Origin: Mesorhizobium tamadayense
Lineage (GTDB): Bacteria > Pseudomonadota > Alphaproteobacteria > Rhizobiales > Rhizobiaceae
NCBI RefSeq assembly: GCF_003863365.1
Contig: NZ_RQXT01000023.1
Span: 30,716-94,715, forward strand
Length of the DNA: 64,000 nucleotides
Reading direction: 5' to 3'
The notes beneath the pieces are model-generated. The model saw only the letters and a list, made by a program, of their open reading frames with translations. It was not told the origin of the DNA and ran no database searches. The first letter of the stretch is position 1, and each line of letters begins with the position of its first letter. The translations under genes and the position numbers were made by a program. Positions 35,079-47,206 of the stretch are shown one piece after another.

Positions 35079-36884
35079 TCAGTGGTTGTCGCGCGGCACG
35101 CCGCTGGTATGCGCGACGTCCTGGTACTTCACCGCCGGCTTCAGCACCATGCCGGCCGAGAACTGATCGACCATGCCGCGCTGAATCTCCTGCCAGGGCG
35201 TCTGGTGCTTGGGATAGTGATAGCCGCCATCGGCCTGAAGCTCGGCCCGGCGCCTGGCGATTTCCTCATCGCTGACGAGGATGTTGGCGGTGCCTTTCCT
35301 CAAATCGATACGGACGCGGTCGCCGGTCTTGAGCAGCGCCAGCCCGCCGCCAATGGCTGCCTCCGGCGAGGCGTTGAGGATCGACGGCGAGCCCGACGTG
35401 CCGGACTGGCGGCCGTCGCCGATGCAGGCGAGCGCATGGATGCCCTTCTTGATGAGGTAGGCCGGCGGCTGCATGTTGACGACCTCGGCGCCGCCCGGAT
35501 AGCCGACCGGACCGGCGCCGCGCATGAACAGGATCGTGTGCTCGTCGATGCCCTGTGCCGGATCGTCGATGCGGGCGTGGTAGTCCTCCGGGCCGTCGAA
35601 GACCATGGCGTTGCCTTCGAAGGCCTCCGGGTCGTTCGGATTGGAGAGGTAGCGCTCGCGGAATTCCGGCGAGATGCCGCTGGTCTTCATGATCGCGGAA
35701 TCGAACAGATTGCCCTTGAGGTTGATGAAGCCGGCATTGGCCTTGAGCGGCTTGTCGGCGCTGCGGATGACATCCGGGTTCTCGTTGACGGCGTCACGGC
35801 AATTGTCGCCCATCGTCTTGCCGTTGACGGTGACCGCCTCGGGATGCGGCAGCAGCCCGCCCTTCATCAATTCGGCCACCACGGTCGGCACGCCGCCGGC
35901 ATGGTGATAGTCCTCGCCGAGATATTCGCCCGTCGGCTGCAGGTTGACGAGGAGCGGGATGTTGAGGCCGACCGACTGCCAGTCGTCATTGTCGAGCGGC
36001 ACGCCGAGATGGCGGGCAATAGCGTTGAGGTGGATCGGCGCGTTGGTCGAGCCGCCGATAGCCGAATTAACGACGATGGCGTTCTCGAAGGCTTCGCGGG
36101 TCATGATGTCGGAGGGCTTCAGGTCCTCATGCACCATCTCGACGATGCGCTTGCCGGTCTCGTAAGAAATCTGGCCGCGCTCGCGATAGGGAGCCGGAAT
36201 GGCCGCCGAGCCCGGCAGCTGCATGCCGAGCGCCTCGGCCAGCGAGTTCATCGTGGTGGCGGTGCCCATGGTGTTGCAATAGCCGGTCGACGGAGCCGAG
36301 GAGGCGACGATGTCCATGAACTCGTCATAGTCGATCTCGCCGGCCGACAGGCGCTGGCGCGATTCCCACACGATGGTGCCGGAGCCGGTGCGCTTGCCCT
36401 TGTGCCAGCCATTGAGCATCGGCCCGACCGAAAGCGCGATGGCCGGTATATTGACGGTTGCCGCCGCCATCAAGAGCGCGGGCGTGGTCTTGTCGCAGCC
36501 GATGGTCAGCACGACGCCGTCGAGCGGATAGCCGTAGAGCACCTCGACGAGGCTGAGATAGGCGAGGTTGCGGTCGAGCGCGGCGGTCGGGCGCTTGCCG
36601 GTTTCCTGGATCGGATGGCACGGGAACTCGAACGGGATGCCGCCCATCGACACGATGCCCTCGCGCACGCGCTTGGCGAGCTCGAGGTGATGCCGGTTGC
36701 AGGGCGAGAGGTCGGAGCCCGTCTGCGCGATGCCGATCAGCGGCTTGCCCGACATCAGCTCGGCGCGCGTCAGTCCGTAGTTGAGGTAACGCTCGAGATA
36801 GAGCGCCGTCATGCCGGGGTTGTCGGGGTTGTCGAACCACTCCTGCGAGCGAAATTTCTTCTTCTTGGTGGGGGCGCCGGCCAT
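35079..36884 (-). CDS. IlvD/Edd-family sugar-acid dehydratase (L-arabinonate dehydratase-like)
   Basis: A 601-residue dehydratase. Three cysteines at residues 62 (SDLSPCN), 130 (TIGCDKTTPA) and 203 (GYCNTMGTA) fit the [2Fe-2S] ligand pattern of rhizobial L-arabinonate and Caulobacter D-xylonate dehydratases. The segment TNAPIHLNAIARHLGV is typical of the family. It would convert an aldonate to a 2-keto-3-deoxy acid. ATG at 36884 has GGAG 9 nt upstream; the adjacent ATG at 36887 is equally possible and adds one Met. It stands alone with no sugar transporter or dehydrogenase nearby, so the substrate is open; dihydroxy-acid dehydratase for branched-chain synthesis is less likely. Confidence 0.9.
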   Translation of the reverse strand: MAGAPTKKKKFRSQEWFDNPDNPGMTALYLERYLNYGLTRAELMSGKPLIGIAQTGSDLSPCNRHHLELAKRVREGIVSMGGIPFEFPCHPIQETGKRPTAALDRNLAYLSLVEVLYGYPLDGVVLTIGCDKTTPALLMAAATVNIPAIALSVGPMLNGWHKGKRTGSGTIVWESRQRLSAGEIDYDEFMDIVASSAPSTGYCNTMGTATTMNSLAEALGMQLPGSAAIPAPYRERGQISYETGKRIVEMVHEDLKPSDIMTREAFENAIVVNSAIGGSTNAPIHLNAIARHLGVPLDNDDWQSVGLNIPLLVNLQPTGEYLGEDYHHAGGVPTVVAELMKGGLLPHPEAVTVNGKTMGDNCRDAVNENPDVIRSADKPLKANAGFINLKGNLFDSAIMKTSGISPEFRERYLSNPNDPEAFEGNAMVFDGPEDYHARIDDPAQGIDEHTILFMRGAGPVGYPGGAEVVNMQPPAYLIKKGIHALACIGDGRQSGTSGSPSILNASPEAAIGGGLALLKTGDRVRIDLRKGTANILVSDEEIARRRAELQADGGYHYPKHQTPWQEIQRGMVDQFSAGMVLKPAVKYQDVAHTSGVPRDNH

Positions 36885-37033
36885 CATGGTCTCCGTATTT
36901 GTATGACAAATCGATATGACAACGCGCTCACGCAAGCAAGAGGCACGAGCGCCGCGACCCCGCACTTTGGTGCGATAGACATAGAATGGTCCGCGCGCTA
37001 GGACCAATCGGCATCAGCAATCGGGAGGTCTTG

Positions 37034-37483
37034 ATGGCTTTGGTGATCGGAGGCGAGGAGCGGATTGCCGCACCCGTCGAGAAAGTGTGGGAAGCGCTCA
37101 ACGACCCGGACATCCTCAAGAAGGCGATCCCCGGCTGCCTGAGCCTGGAAAAGAAATCGGACACCGAGATGGCCGCGACCGTGGTGCTGAAGATCGGACC
37201 TATCAAGGCGACCTTCAACGGCGAAGTAACGCTGAAGAATCTCAAGCCGCCACATTCCTACACCATCCAGGGCGAAGGCAAGGGCGGCGTCGCCGGCTTC
37301 GCCAAGGGCGGCGCCGACGTCACGCTGACCGCCGACGGTGCCGACACGACGATCCTGAAATATGCCGCCAAGGCCGAGGTCGGCGGCAAGATCGCACAGC
37401 TCGGCAGCCGGCTGATCGAATCGACATCGAAGAAGCTCGCCGGGCAGTTCTTCTCGACGTTTGGAGAGAAAGTCGGCGGTTGA
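37034..37483 (+). CDS. CoxG-like SRPBCC-family protein
   Basis: A 149-residue protein of the carbon-monoxide-dehydrogenase subunit G (CoxG) family. It shows IAAPVEKVWEALNDPDILKKAIPGC at residues 8-32 and the later GFAKGGADVTLTADG, with GQFFSTFGEKVGG at the C-terminus. The fold is a hydrophobic-cavity SRPBCC domain. No CO-dehydrogenase or other molybdenum hydroxylase genes (coxMSL) are adjacent. The start has GGGAGGTCTTG ahead of ATG 37034. It is divergent from the dehydratase and converges with the ApbC gene, 23 bp apart. CoxG proteins help anchor or mature molybdenum hydroxylases; whether it serves the Mo enzyme at 44292 is speculative. Confidence 0.88.
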   Translation: MALVIGGEERIAAPVEKVWEALNDPDILKKAIPGCLSLEKKSDTEMAATVVLKIGPIKATFNGEVTLKNLKPPHSYTIQGEGKGGVAGFAKGGADVTLTADGADTTILKYAAKAEVGGKIAQLGSRLIESTSKKLAGQFFSTFGEKVGG

Positions 37484-37506
37484 CCCCTCGTGCTTGAGGG
37501 AAAGGA

Positions 37507-38703
<1,197 letters not shown>

Positions 38704-38934
38704 GATCTTTCCTCGGGGTTCTGGCGTTCAGATAGTGCAGTTTCCGGCGACAACCAAGCGGCGGAACGACGCGCGCCGCGATGCGCCCTCAGAAACTGCA
38801 TCCGGATGTCGGGTTTTGTGGGAGCCGAACGTCTTCCAGGAAGACCCGGCCGATCGCACCGGCCGCGGTCGCCGGAAGGCGAAGGCCATTTTCCCGTCTT
38901 TCGGCGCGGCAGCCAACAGGGAAAGGAAACCGTC

Positions 38935-39312
38935 ATGCTCGAAAACAGCAATGCGACAGCCAATCTCGCGGTAAAGGACCTGGAGAAGGCAAAGGCCTTC
39001 TATGAGGAAACGCTCGGCCTCAAGCAGGTGGACGATATGGAGGGCGAGCTGATCGTCTACAAAAGCGGTGACACGCTCATCAACGTCTATCGTTCGGAAT
39101 TCGCAGGAACGAACAAGGCGACAGCGGTAACCTGGGCCGTCGGCGACCAGATCGACCCGATCGTCAAGTCGCTGCGGTCGAAGGGCGTCACCTTCGAGCA
39201 CTACGACATGCCCGGCCTGACGCTCGAGGGCGATATCCACGTCGGCTATGGCATGAAGGTCGCCTGGTTCAAGGATCCCGACGGCAACATCCTGAACCTC
39301 GTGGGCAAATAG
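38935..39312 (+). CDS. VOC-superfamily (glyoxalase/bleomycin-resistance) protein
   Basis: A 125-residue cytoplasmic VOC protein. It has two halves: LAVKDLEKAKAFYEETLGL near residues 10-28, and a C-terminal KVAWFKDPDGNILNLVGK, the most conserved part of the family (PDGN). The ATG at 38935 has GGGAAAGGAAAC upstream; earlier in-frame starts would run into the divergent ApbC gene. The substrate cannot be told. A 231-bp region separates it from ApbC. It converges with the phosphate transporter, 19 bp apart. Confidence 0.88.
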   Translation: MLENSNATANLAVKDLEKAKAFYEETLGLKQVDDMEGELIVYKSGDTLINVYRSEFAGTNKATAVTWAVGDQIDPIVKSLRSKGVTFEHYDMPGLTLEGDIHVGYGMKVAWFKDPDGNILNLVGK

Positions 39313-39331
39313 CTTCAGCCGGGCAAAGGCG

Positions 39332-40336
39332 TCATCTCGCCAGCCCGGTGGCGAGATAGGTGAGCGCCGAAATCGCCGCGGTCGCCGGCAGGGTGATCAC
39401 CCACGCCACGACGATGTTGCCGGCAATGCCCCAGCGCACGGCCGAGACGCGGCGGGCGGCGCCCACGCCGATGATGGCGCCGGTGATCGTGTGCGTCGTC
39501 GACACCGGGACGCCGAGCCACGTGGCGGCAAAAAGGGTTATGGCGCCGCCGGTCTCGGCGCAGAAACCCTGCATCGGGTTCAGTCGGGTGATCTTCGATC
39601 CCATGGTGTGGACGATGCGCCAGCCGCCGAACAGCGTGCCCAGCGCCAGTGCCGACTGGCAGGTGATGACCACCCAGAGCGGCACGTAGAAGCTCTGGCC
39701 GAGCATGCCTTGCGAATAGAGCAGCACGGCGATGATGCCCATGGTCTTCTGCGCGTCGTTGCCGCCGTGTCCCAGCGAATAGAGCGAGGCCGAGAAGAAC
39801 TGCAGGATGCGAAAGGAGTTGTCGACTGCGAACGGTGTCTGCCGCACGAACAGCCACGAGACAATGAGGATGAGGACCAGCGCCAGCACGAATCCGGTCG
39901 CCGGCGAGAGCACGATCGCCGCGACCGTCTTGCCGAGCCCGGACCAGACGATGGCGCCCGTGCCGGCCTTGGCGACGCCGGCGCCGACCAGCCCGCCGAT
40001 CAGCGCATGCGAGCTGCTTGACGGAATGCCGGCGACCCAGGTGACGATGTTCCAGACGATAGCCCCGACCAATGCGGCGAAGATCACCGCCGGCGTGACG
40101 ATCTCGGCGTCGATGATGCCCTTTCCCACCGTCTCGGCGACATGCAGGCCGAAGAACAGGAAGGCGATGAAATTGAAGAACGCTGCCCAGACCACCGCGT
40201 AATGCGGCCTGAGCACACGGGTGGAGACTATGGTCGCGATCGAGTTGGCGGCATCGTGCAGGCCGTTGAGGAAATCGAAGAACAACGCCACGGCGACGAG
40301 GCCGACCAGCAAGGGAAAGGCGATCGTGACGTCCAT
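39332..40336 (-). CDS. pit: Inorganic phosphate transporter, PiT family
   Basis: A 334-residue polytopic protein. The two PiT-family signature regions are visible: the first, FFDFLNGLHDAANSIATIVS (residues 19-38), carries the D-A-A-N-S sequence, and the second is YSLGHGGNDAQKTMGII (about 185-201) with the GGNDAQ motif. About nine to ten membrane segments are visible. It is a low-affinity, H+-coupled importer of phosphate as a metal-phosphate complex. It follows the DUF47 gene by 2 nt, the usual pit gene pair of rhizobia. Confidence 0.95.
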   Translation of the reverse strand: MDVTIAFPLLVGLVAVALFFDFLNGLHDAANSIATIVSTRVLRPHYAVVWAAFFNFIAFLFFGLHVAETVGKGIIDAEIVTPAVIFAALVGAIVWNIVTWVAGIPSSSSHALIGGLVGAGVAKAGTGAIVWSGLGKTVAAIVLSPATGFVLALVLILIVSWLFVRQTPFAVDNSFRILQFFSASLYSLGHGGNDAQKTMGIIAVLLYSQGMLGQSFYVPLWVVITCQSALALGTLFGGWRIVHTMGSKITRLNPMQGFCAETGGAITLFAATWLGVPVSTTHTITGAIIGVGAARRVSAVRWGIAGNIVVAWVITLPATAAISALTYLATGLAR

Positions 40337-40338
40337 CG

Positions 40339-40980
40339 CTACACGTTCTCGATGACGATGCCGCTGATCTCGTTGGCGACGTCCTCGAAACGGTCGACCA
40401 CCTTTTCCAACTGGCCATAGATCTCCGAGCCGATCAGATAGGCCATCGGATCGCTGCGGCCATGCTTCTTGAACAGATCCTTCAGGCCCTGCTCGTGCAG
40501 GTCGTCGGCGCGGCCCTCCGCGCGCATGACCTCCTCGGCAATGGCGTTGAGGCGGATGCTGTGGGCGCCGACCTTGCCGAGCAGCGGGATCGCCTCGGCG
40601 ACCAATCGGGCGGCTTCGACGATGACGGCGCCCATCTCCTGCATCAGCGGGTCGAACTCCGTCTTCTCGAACAGCTTCACCGTCTTGACGGTCTTGTGCA
40701 TCATGTCGATGGCATCATCCATCGACTGGATCAGATCCTTGATGTCGCCGCGATCGAAAGGCGTGATAAAGGAGCGCCGCACGGCCAGCAGCACTTCGGC
40801 GGTGATGTGGTCGGCTTCGTCCTCGAGATCGATGATCTTCTGGCTCCAGCGCTCGACGTCATTGCCGGTAAGCAATTGCTGCAAGGCCTCGGCGCCGCCG
40901 ACGACGGTGCGTGAGTGCCGTTCGAACAGGTCGAAGAAGCGATCCTCGCGCGGCAACAGCTTGCGAAACCAACCCAGCAT
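40339..40980 (-). CDS. DUF47-family (PhoU-like) protein, PiT accessory
   Basis: A 213-residue, almost fully helical protein of the DUF47/YkaA family. The sequence FDLFERHSRTVVGGAEALQQLL near residues 16-37, and IDLEDEADHITAEVL followed by PFDRGDIKDLIQSMDDAIDMM with paired acidic positions, resemble the metal-binding repeats of PhoU. It is encoded immediately upstream of the PiT transporter, a conserved pairing. It probably modulates phosphate uptake. ATG at 40980 has GGAGGACGAG upstream. Confidence 0.93.
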   Translation of the reverse strand: MLGWFRKLLPREDRFFDLFERHSRTVVGGAEALQQLLTGNDVERWSQKIIDLEDEADHITAEVLLAVRRSFITPFDRGDIKDLIQSMDDAIDMMHKTVKTVKLFEKTEFDPLMQEMGAVIVEAARLVAEAIPLLGKVGAHSIRLNAIAEEVMRAEGRADDLHEQGLKDLFKKHGRSDPMAYLIGSEIYGQLEKVVDRFEDVANEISGIVIENV

Positions 40981-41063
40981 CTCGTCCTCCTGCGTCCGCT
41001 TATCCCACATAACGCCATGCGAGGCGTGGGAAAACAGATAGCCGGCTCAAAAGTGTGGACGAT

Positions 41064-41103
41064 ATCCGATTGCATGTGTCTTGATCCGACTGCATGTGTC
41101 TTG
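41064..41103. repeat. Tandem direct repeat, 2 x 20 bp
   Basis: ATCCGATTGCATGTGTCTTG (41064-41083) is followed at once by ATCCGACTGCATGTGTCTTG (41084-41103), 19 of 20 identical. It lies in the 174-bp gap between the DUF47 gene and the LysR gene, 51 bp before the LysR start. It could be two adjacent binding sites or a recent duplication. Confidence 0.7.
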
Positions 41104-41154
41104 CGCGGCAAGGCGATTTCCCCGACCTTGGGAAACCGTGGCGGATCGGATGGC

Positions 41155-42054
41155 ATGATCGACAAGCTGGAATTCTTCATCGCCTTAGCCAAGGAGGAGC
41201 ATTTCGGCCGTGCGGCCGAGGTGTGCGGCGTCACCCAGCCGACGCTGTCGGCCGGCATCAAGCAGCTCGAGGAGCAGCTCGGCGTCATGCTGGTGCTGCG
41301 CGGCTCGCGCTTCCAAGGGCTGACACCGGAAGGCCAGCAGGTTCTGGTGTGGGCGCGCCGCATCGTCGGCGACTCACGAACGATGCGCGAGGAGATGCGG
41401 GCAGCGCGCCGCGGCCTTGCCGGCCGTATCCGCATCGCGGCGGTCCCCACCGCTTTGGCCATGGTGGCGCGGCTGACGACGCCGTTCCGCGAAAAGCATC
41501 CGGGCGTCACGTTCTCTGTCCTGTCGCGCACATCGATCGAGGTGCTGACGCTCCTCGGCAATTTCGATGTCGACGCCGGCATCACCTATCTCGACAACGA
41601 GCCGCTCGGACGGGTGACCAGCGTGCCGCTCTATGACGAGCGCTACCAGCTGATCACGGCGGTCGGGAACCCCTATTCCGACCGCGACAAAGTGACGTGG
41701 GCCGAGATCAGCCAGCTGCCGCTCTGCCTTTTGACGCCGGACATGCAGAACCGGCGCATCATCGACCAGCATCTGGCCGAAGCCGGCGTGCAGGTGCGGC
41801 CGACGCTGGAATCCAACTCGATGATCGTGCTGTTCTCGCATATCCGGACCGGCAAATGGTCATCGATCATGCCGCTCAACCTAGCGGAAACATTCGGCTT
41901 TTCCGAACCCATCCGCGCCATTCCGATCGTCGAGCCGGATGCCAGCCACACGGTCGGGCTGGTGGCGGCGGCGCGCGAGCCGCACACGCCGCTGGTGCAG
42001 GCGCTGCTGGACGAGGCGATGGCGCTCGCAGACGATTTCCGCGCCCATCGCTAG
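41155..42054 (+). CDS. LysR-family regulator, probable formate dehydrogenase regulator (FdsR-like)
   Basis: A 299-residue LTTR. The HTH is at residues 3-62 (FFIALAKEEHFGRAAEVCGV, then TQPTLSAGIKQLEEQLGVML), and the effector domain starts at about 92 (IRIAAVPTALAMVARLTTPF). It is encoded directly upstream of, and in the same direction as, the formate dehydrogenase operon. LTTR genes at this place, such as FdsR of Cupriavidus, sense formate and control fds. The ATG at 41155 lies after the tandem repeat; no strong ribosome-binding site is visible (GCGGATCGGATGGC). A perfect palindrome at 42080 is a likely operator. Confidence 0.88.
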   Translation: MIDKLEFFIALAKEEHFGRAAEVCGVTQPTLSAGIKQLEEQLGVMLVLRGSRFQGLTPEGQQVLVWARRIVGDSRTMREEMRAARRGLAGRIRIAAVPTALAMVARLTTPFREKHPGVTFSVLSRTSIEVLTLLGNFDVDAGITYLDNEPLGRVTSVPLYDERYQLITAVGNPYSDRDKVTWAEISQLPLCLLTPDMQNRRIIDQHLAEAGVQVRPTLESNSMIVLFSHIRTGKWSSIMPLNLAETFGFSEPIRAIPIVEPDASHTVGLVAAAREPHTPLVQALLDEAMALADDFRAHR

Positions 42055-42079
42055 GCTAGACAATGCAGACCGATCGCCC

Positions 42080-42100
42080 TTGATAGAAAATTTCTATCAA
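42080..42100. promoter_or_regulatory. Perfect palindrome ahead of the fds operon (LysR operator candidate)
   Basis: Arms TTGATAGAAA and TTTCTATCAA around a single A, 21 bp in total. It lies between the LysR stop (42054) and the fdsG start (42249), about 149 bp ahead of the operon. The arms start with T and end with A, as in LTTR boxes. The 60 bp downstream are AT-rich and probably hold the promoter. Confidence 0.65.
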
Positions 42101-42248
42101 GCAACGGATCGGCTTTATTGATCTAGAGGGTTTCCTCTGGTTTTGTAAGCACTTAGCGATATTGCGCCCTGTGCATGTCGTTACCCCGAAACCACTCTAT
42201 ATGTTGGGGTGACATACATTGGGCCGCCACGACCAGGGAGGGCGCTGC

Positions 42249-42724
42249 ATGCCGATGCAGCCTGCAAGTACCGAGATCGCGTCGCGCACGGCGGCGATCA
42301 TCGAGGAGTTGAAGGACCTCGAAGGTCCGCTGTTGCCGATCCTCCACGGCATCCAGGAAGAGTTCGGCCATGTGCCGCAGGCCGCGCTGCCGGTCATCGC
42401 CGACGGGCTGAACCTCTCCAGGGCCGAAGTGCACGGCGTCGTCACCTTCTATCACGATTTCCGCGCCCAGCCCGCCGGCCGGCATGTGCTGAAGCTCTGC
42501 CAAGCGGAAGCCTGCCAGTCGATGGGCTCGGACGCCGTCGCCGCCAAGGTCAAGCAACTGCTCGGCATCGATTTCCACGAGACCACGCGTGACGGATCGG
42601 TTACACTGGAGCCGGTCTACTGCCTCGGGCTTTGCGCCTGCTCGCCGTCGGCGATGCTGGACGGGGAAGTGATAGGCCGGCTCGACGACGAGAAGATCGA
42701 AGAGATCGTCGCGGAGGTGCGCCC

Positions 42725-42728
<4 letters not shown>
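42249..42728 (+). CDS. fdsG: NAD-dependent formate dehydrogenase gamma subunit
   Basis: A 159-residue NuoE-like thioredoxin-fold subunit. The four Cys of its [2Fe-2S] cluster are in LKLCQAEACQSMG (about residues 85-97) and EPVYCLGLCACSPSAM (about 123-138). It passes electrons within the soluble formate dehydrogenase diaphorase unit. ATG at 42249 follows AGGGAGGGCGCTGC; a start at 42219 is also in frame but lacks a ribosome-binding site. The 3' end overlaps fdsB as ATGA. Confidence 0.95.
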
Positions 42729-44281
<1,553 letters not shown>

Positions 44282-44291
44282 GAGCTGGCAG

Positions 44292-47204
44292 ATGAACATC
44301 AAAGCCGACTTCCCAACACTCATCGAAGAGATCGACTACGGAACCCCGGAATCGAAGGCGACGAAGCAGGTCACGCTGACCGTCGACGGGCAAAGCATCA
44401 CCGTTCCGGAAGGCACCTCGATCATGCGCGCGGCGATGGAAGGCGGCGTCGAGATCCCGAAACTCTGCGCCACCGACATGCTGGACTCCTTCGGCTCCTG
44501 CCGCGTCTGTCTGGTCGAGATCGAAGGCCGCGGCGGCACGCCCGCCTCCTGCACGACTCCGGTTGGCGAAGGCATGGTGGTGCGCACTCAGTCCGACCGG
44601 CTCGACGCCATCCGCCGCGGCGTCATGGAGCTCTACGTCTCCGACCACCCGACCGGCTGGAACGAGAAGGCCGGCACCGGCGCCAGCGAGTTCGACACGG
44701 TGGCGAAGTCGGTCGGCCTGACTGAGAACCGCTATGGCGTCGAAGGCCGCAACCACGTCAAGGAGGAAAATGGCGTCGCGCCGGGCCATGGCTCTCTGGC
44801 GGTCGACTATATCGCCCGCGACGAATCCAACCCCTATTTCACCTACGATCCGGCGCAGTGCATCGTCTGCTCGCGCTGCGTGCGGGCTTGCGAAGAGGTG
44901 CAGGGCACCTTCGCGCTGACCATCGAGGGCCGCGGCTTCGAGTCGCGCATGGTCGCCGGCATGCACGAGGACTTCGTCGCTTCGGAATGCGTGTCCTGCG
45001 GCGCCTGCGTGCAGGCCTGCCCGACCGACGCGCTGCGCGAGAAGACGGTGCTCGAGAAGGGCATGCCGGAGCGCTCGGCCGTCACCACCTGCGCCTATTG
45101 CGGCGTCGGCTGCTCGTTCAAGGCCGAGGTGAAGGGTGACGAGGTCATCCGCATGATGCCCTACAAGGACGGCAAGGCGAACCACGGCCACAGCTGCGTG
45201 AAGGGCCGCTTCGCCTATGGCTACGCCACCCACAAGGATCGCATCCTGTCGCCGATGATCCGCGAGAAGATCAGCGATCCCTGGCGCGAAGTGAGCTGGG
45301 AAGAGGCGATCGCCCATACGGCCAAGGAATTCCGCCGTATCCAGTATCAATATGGACGCGGCGCCATCGGCGGCATCACCTCCTCGCGCTGCACCAACGA
45401 AGAGACCTATCTCGTCCAGAAACTGGTGCGGCAGGGCTTCCGCAACAACAATGTCGACACCTGCGCCCGCGTCTGCCACTCGCCGACCGGCTACGGCCTC
45501 GGCCAGACCTACGGCACCTCGGCCGGCACGCAGGATTTCGATTCCGTCGAGTTCACTGATGTCGCCGTCATCATCGGCGCCAATCCCGCCACCGCTCATC
45601 CGGTGTTCGCCTCGCGGCTGAAGAAGCGGCTGCGCCAGGGCGCCAAGCTGATCGTGCTCGATCCGCGCCGCACCGAGATGGTCAAGTCGGCGCATGTCGA
45701 AGCGGACTATCACCTGCCGCTCAAGCCCGGCACCAACGTGGCGGTGCTGACGGCGCTGGCGCATGTCGTCGTCACCGAGGGCCTGTTCGACGAAGCCTTC
45801 ATCCGCGAGCGCTGCGACTGGGCCGAATTCCAGGATTGGGCGTCCTTCGTCGCCCTGCCGGAAAACAGCCCGGAAACCGTCGGCAAGCTGTCCGGCGTCG
45901 ATCCCGAGCTCATCCGGGGTGCTGCGCGGCTCTACGCCACCGGCGGCAACGGCGCGATCTATTACGGCCTGGGCGTGACGGAACATAGCCAGGGCTCGAC
46001 CACGGTGATGGCGATCGCCAACCTTGCCATGGCGACCGGCAATATCGGCCGTCCGGGCGTCGGCGTGAACCCGCTGCGCGGCCAGAACAATGTGCAGGGC
46101 TCGTGCGACATGGGCTCCTTCCCGCACGAGCTGCCGGGCTATCGACACATCTCGGGCGAAGCCGTGCGCGATATCTATGAGAGCCTGTGGGGCGTGAAGC
46201 TGGACGAAGAGCCGGGCCTGCGCATCCCCAACATGCTGGACGCCGCCGTCGACGGCTCGTTCAAGGGCATCTACATCCAGGGCGAGGACATCCTGCAGTC
46301 CGACCCCGACACCAAGCATGTCGCCGCCGGGCTGGCCGCGATGGAATGCGTGGTCGTGCACGACCTCTTCCTCAACGAGACGGCGAACTACGCGCATGTC
46401 TTCCTGCCGGGCTCGACCTTCCTCGAGAAGGACGGCACCTTCACCAATGCCGAGCGCCGCATCAACATGGTGCGCAAGGTACTGGAGGCGAAGGCACGAT
46501 ATGCCGACTGGGAGGCGACGCAGGAGCTTGCCCGCGCCATCGGGCTCGACTGGAACTACACGCATCCTTCCGAGATCATGGACGAGATCGCCAAGACGAC
46601 GCCGAGCTTCGCCGGCGTCTCCTTCGATCTGCTCGACCGCGTCGGCTCGGTGCAGTGGCCATGCAACGAGAAGGCGCCGCTCGGCACCCCGATCATGCAT
46701 GTCGACGGCTTCGTGCGCGGCAAGGGCAAGTTCATCCGCACCGAATATGTCGCGACGGACGAGCGGACAGGCCCGCGCTACCCGCTGCTGCTGACCACCG
46801 GCCGCATCCTGTCGCAATACAATGTCGGCGCGCAGACCAGGCGCACCGAGAACGTCACGTGGCATGCCGAGGACCGGCTGGAGATCCATCCGCACGACGC
46901 CGAGAACCGCGGCATCCGCGACGGCGACTGGGTGCGGCTGGGGAGCCGTTCGGGAGAAACCACGCTGCGCGCGCTGATCACCGACCGCGTCTCGCCCGGC
47001 GTCGTCTACACGACGTTCCACCATCCGGACACGCAGGCCAACGTGATCACGACCGATTTCTCGGACTGGGCGACCAACTGCCCGGAATACAAGGTCACCG
47101 CCGTGCAGGTGGCGCCGTCCAACGGGCCGACCGATTGGCAGAAAGACTATAACGAGCAGGCCCGCCGGAGCCGCCGCATCGCGCCGCTGGAAGCGGCGGA
47201 ATAG
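44292..47204 (+). CDS. fdsA: NAD-dependent formate dehydrogenase alpha subunit (molybdenum catalytic subunit)
   Basis: A 970-residue catalytic subunit, matching the family's usual length. The N-terminal [2Fe-2S] has Cys59, 70, 73 and 87. Two [4Fe-4S] clusters follow (Cys190/193/196/200 and 233/236/239/243), then the bis-MGD domain with its own cluster (Cys267/270/274/302). The active-site motif CARVCHSPTG places Cys395 as Mo ligand with His396 next to it, as in Rhodobacter FdsA. No selenocysteine codon is used. It oxidises formate to CO2 in the cytoplasm. The operon also carries its chaperones FdhD and FdsD. Confidence 0.97.
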   Translation: MNIKADFPTLIEEIDYGTPESKATKQVTLTVDGQSITVPEGTSIMRAAMEGGVEIPKLCATDMLDSFGSCRVCLVEIEGRGGTPASCTTPVGEGMVVRTQSDRLDAIRRGVMELYVSDHPTGWNEKAGTGASEFDTVAKSVGLTENRYGVEGRNHVKEENGVAPGHGSLAVDYIARDESNPYFTYDPAQCIVCSRCVRACEEVQGTFALTIEGRGFESRMVAGMHEDFVASECVSCGACVQACPTDALREKTVLEKGMPERSAVTTCAYCGVGCSFKAEVKGDEVIRMMPYKDGKANHGHSCVKGRFAYGYATHKDRILSPMIREKISDPWREVSWEEAIAHTAKEFRRIQYQYGRGAIGGITSSRCTNEETYLVQKLVRQGFRNNNVDTCARVCHSPTGYGLGQTYGTSAGTQDFDSVEFTDVAVIIGANPATAHPVFASRLKKRLRQGAKLIVLDPRRTEMVKSAHVEADYHLPLKPGTNVAVLTALAHVVVTEGLFDEAFIRERCDWAEFQDWASFVALPENSPETVGKLSGVDPELIRGAARLYATGGNGAIYYGLGVTEHSQGSTTVMAIANLAMATGNIGRPGVGVNPLRGQNNVQGSCDMGSFPHELPGYRHISGEAVRDIYESLWGVKLDEEPGLRIPNMLDAAVDGSFKGIYIQGEDILQSDPDTKHVAAGLAAMECVVVHDLFLNETANYAHVFLPGSTFLEKDGTFTNAERRINMVRKVLEAKARYADWEATQELARAIGLDWNYTHPSEIMDEIAKTTPSFAGVSFDLLDRVGSVQWPCNEKAPLGTPIMHVDGFVRGKGKFIRTEYVATDERTGPRYPLLLTTGRILSQYNVGAQTRRTENVTWHAEDRLEIHPHDAENRGIRDGDWVRLGSRSGETTLRALITDRVSPGVVYTTFHHPDTQANVITTDFSDWATNCPEYKVTAVQVAPSNGPTDWQKDYNEQARRSRRIAPLEAAE

Positions 47205-47206
47205 CC

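Noticed and set aside
35070..37001. Long open frame antisense to the sugar-acid dehydratase
   Set aside because: Same GC artefact. The sense frame has the three Fe-S Cys motifs of the IlvD/Edd family.
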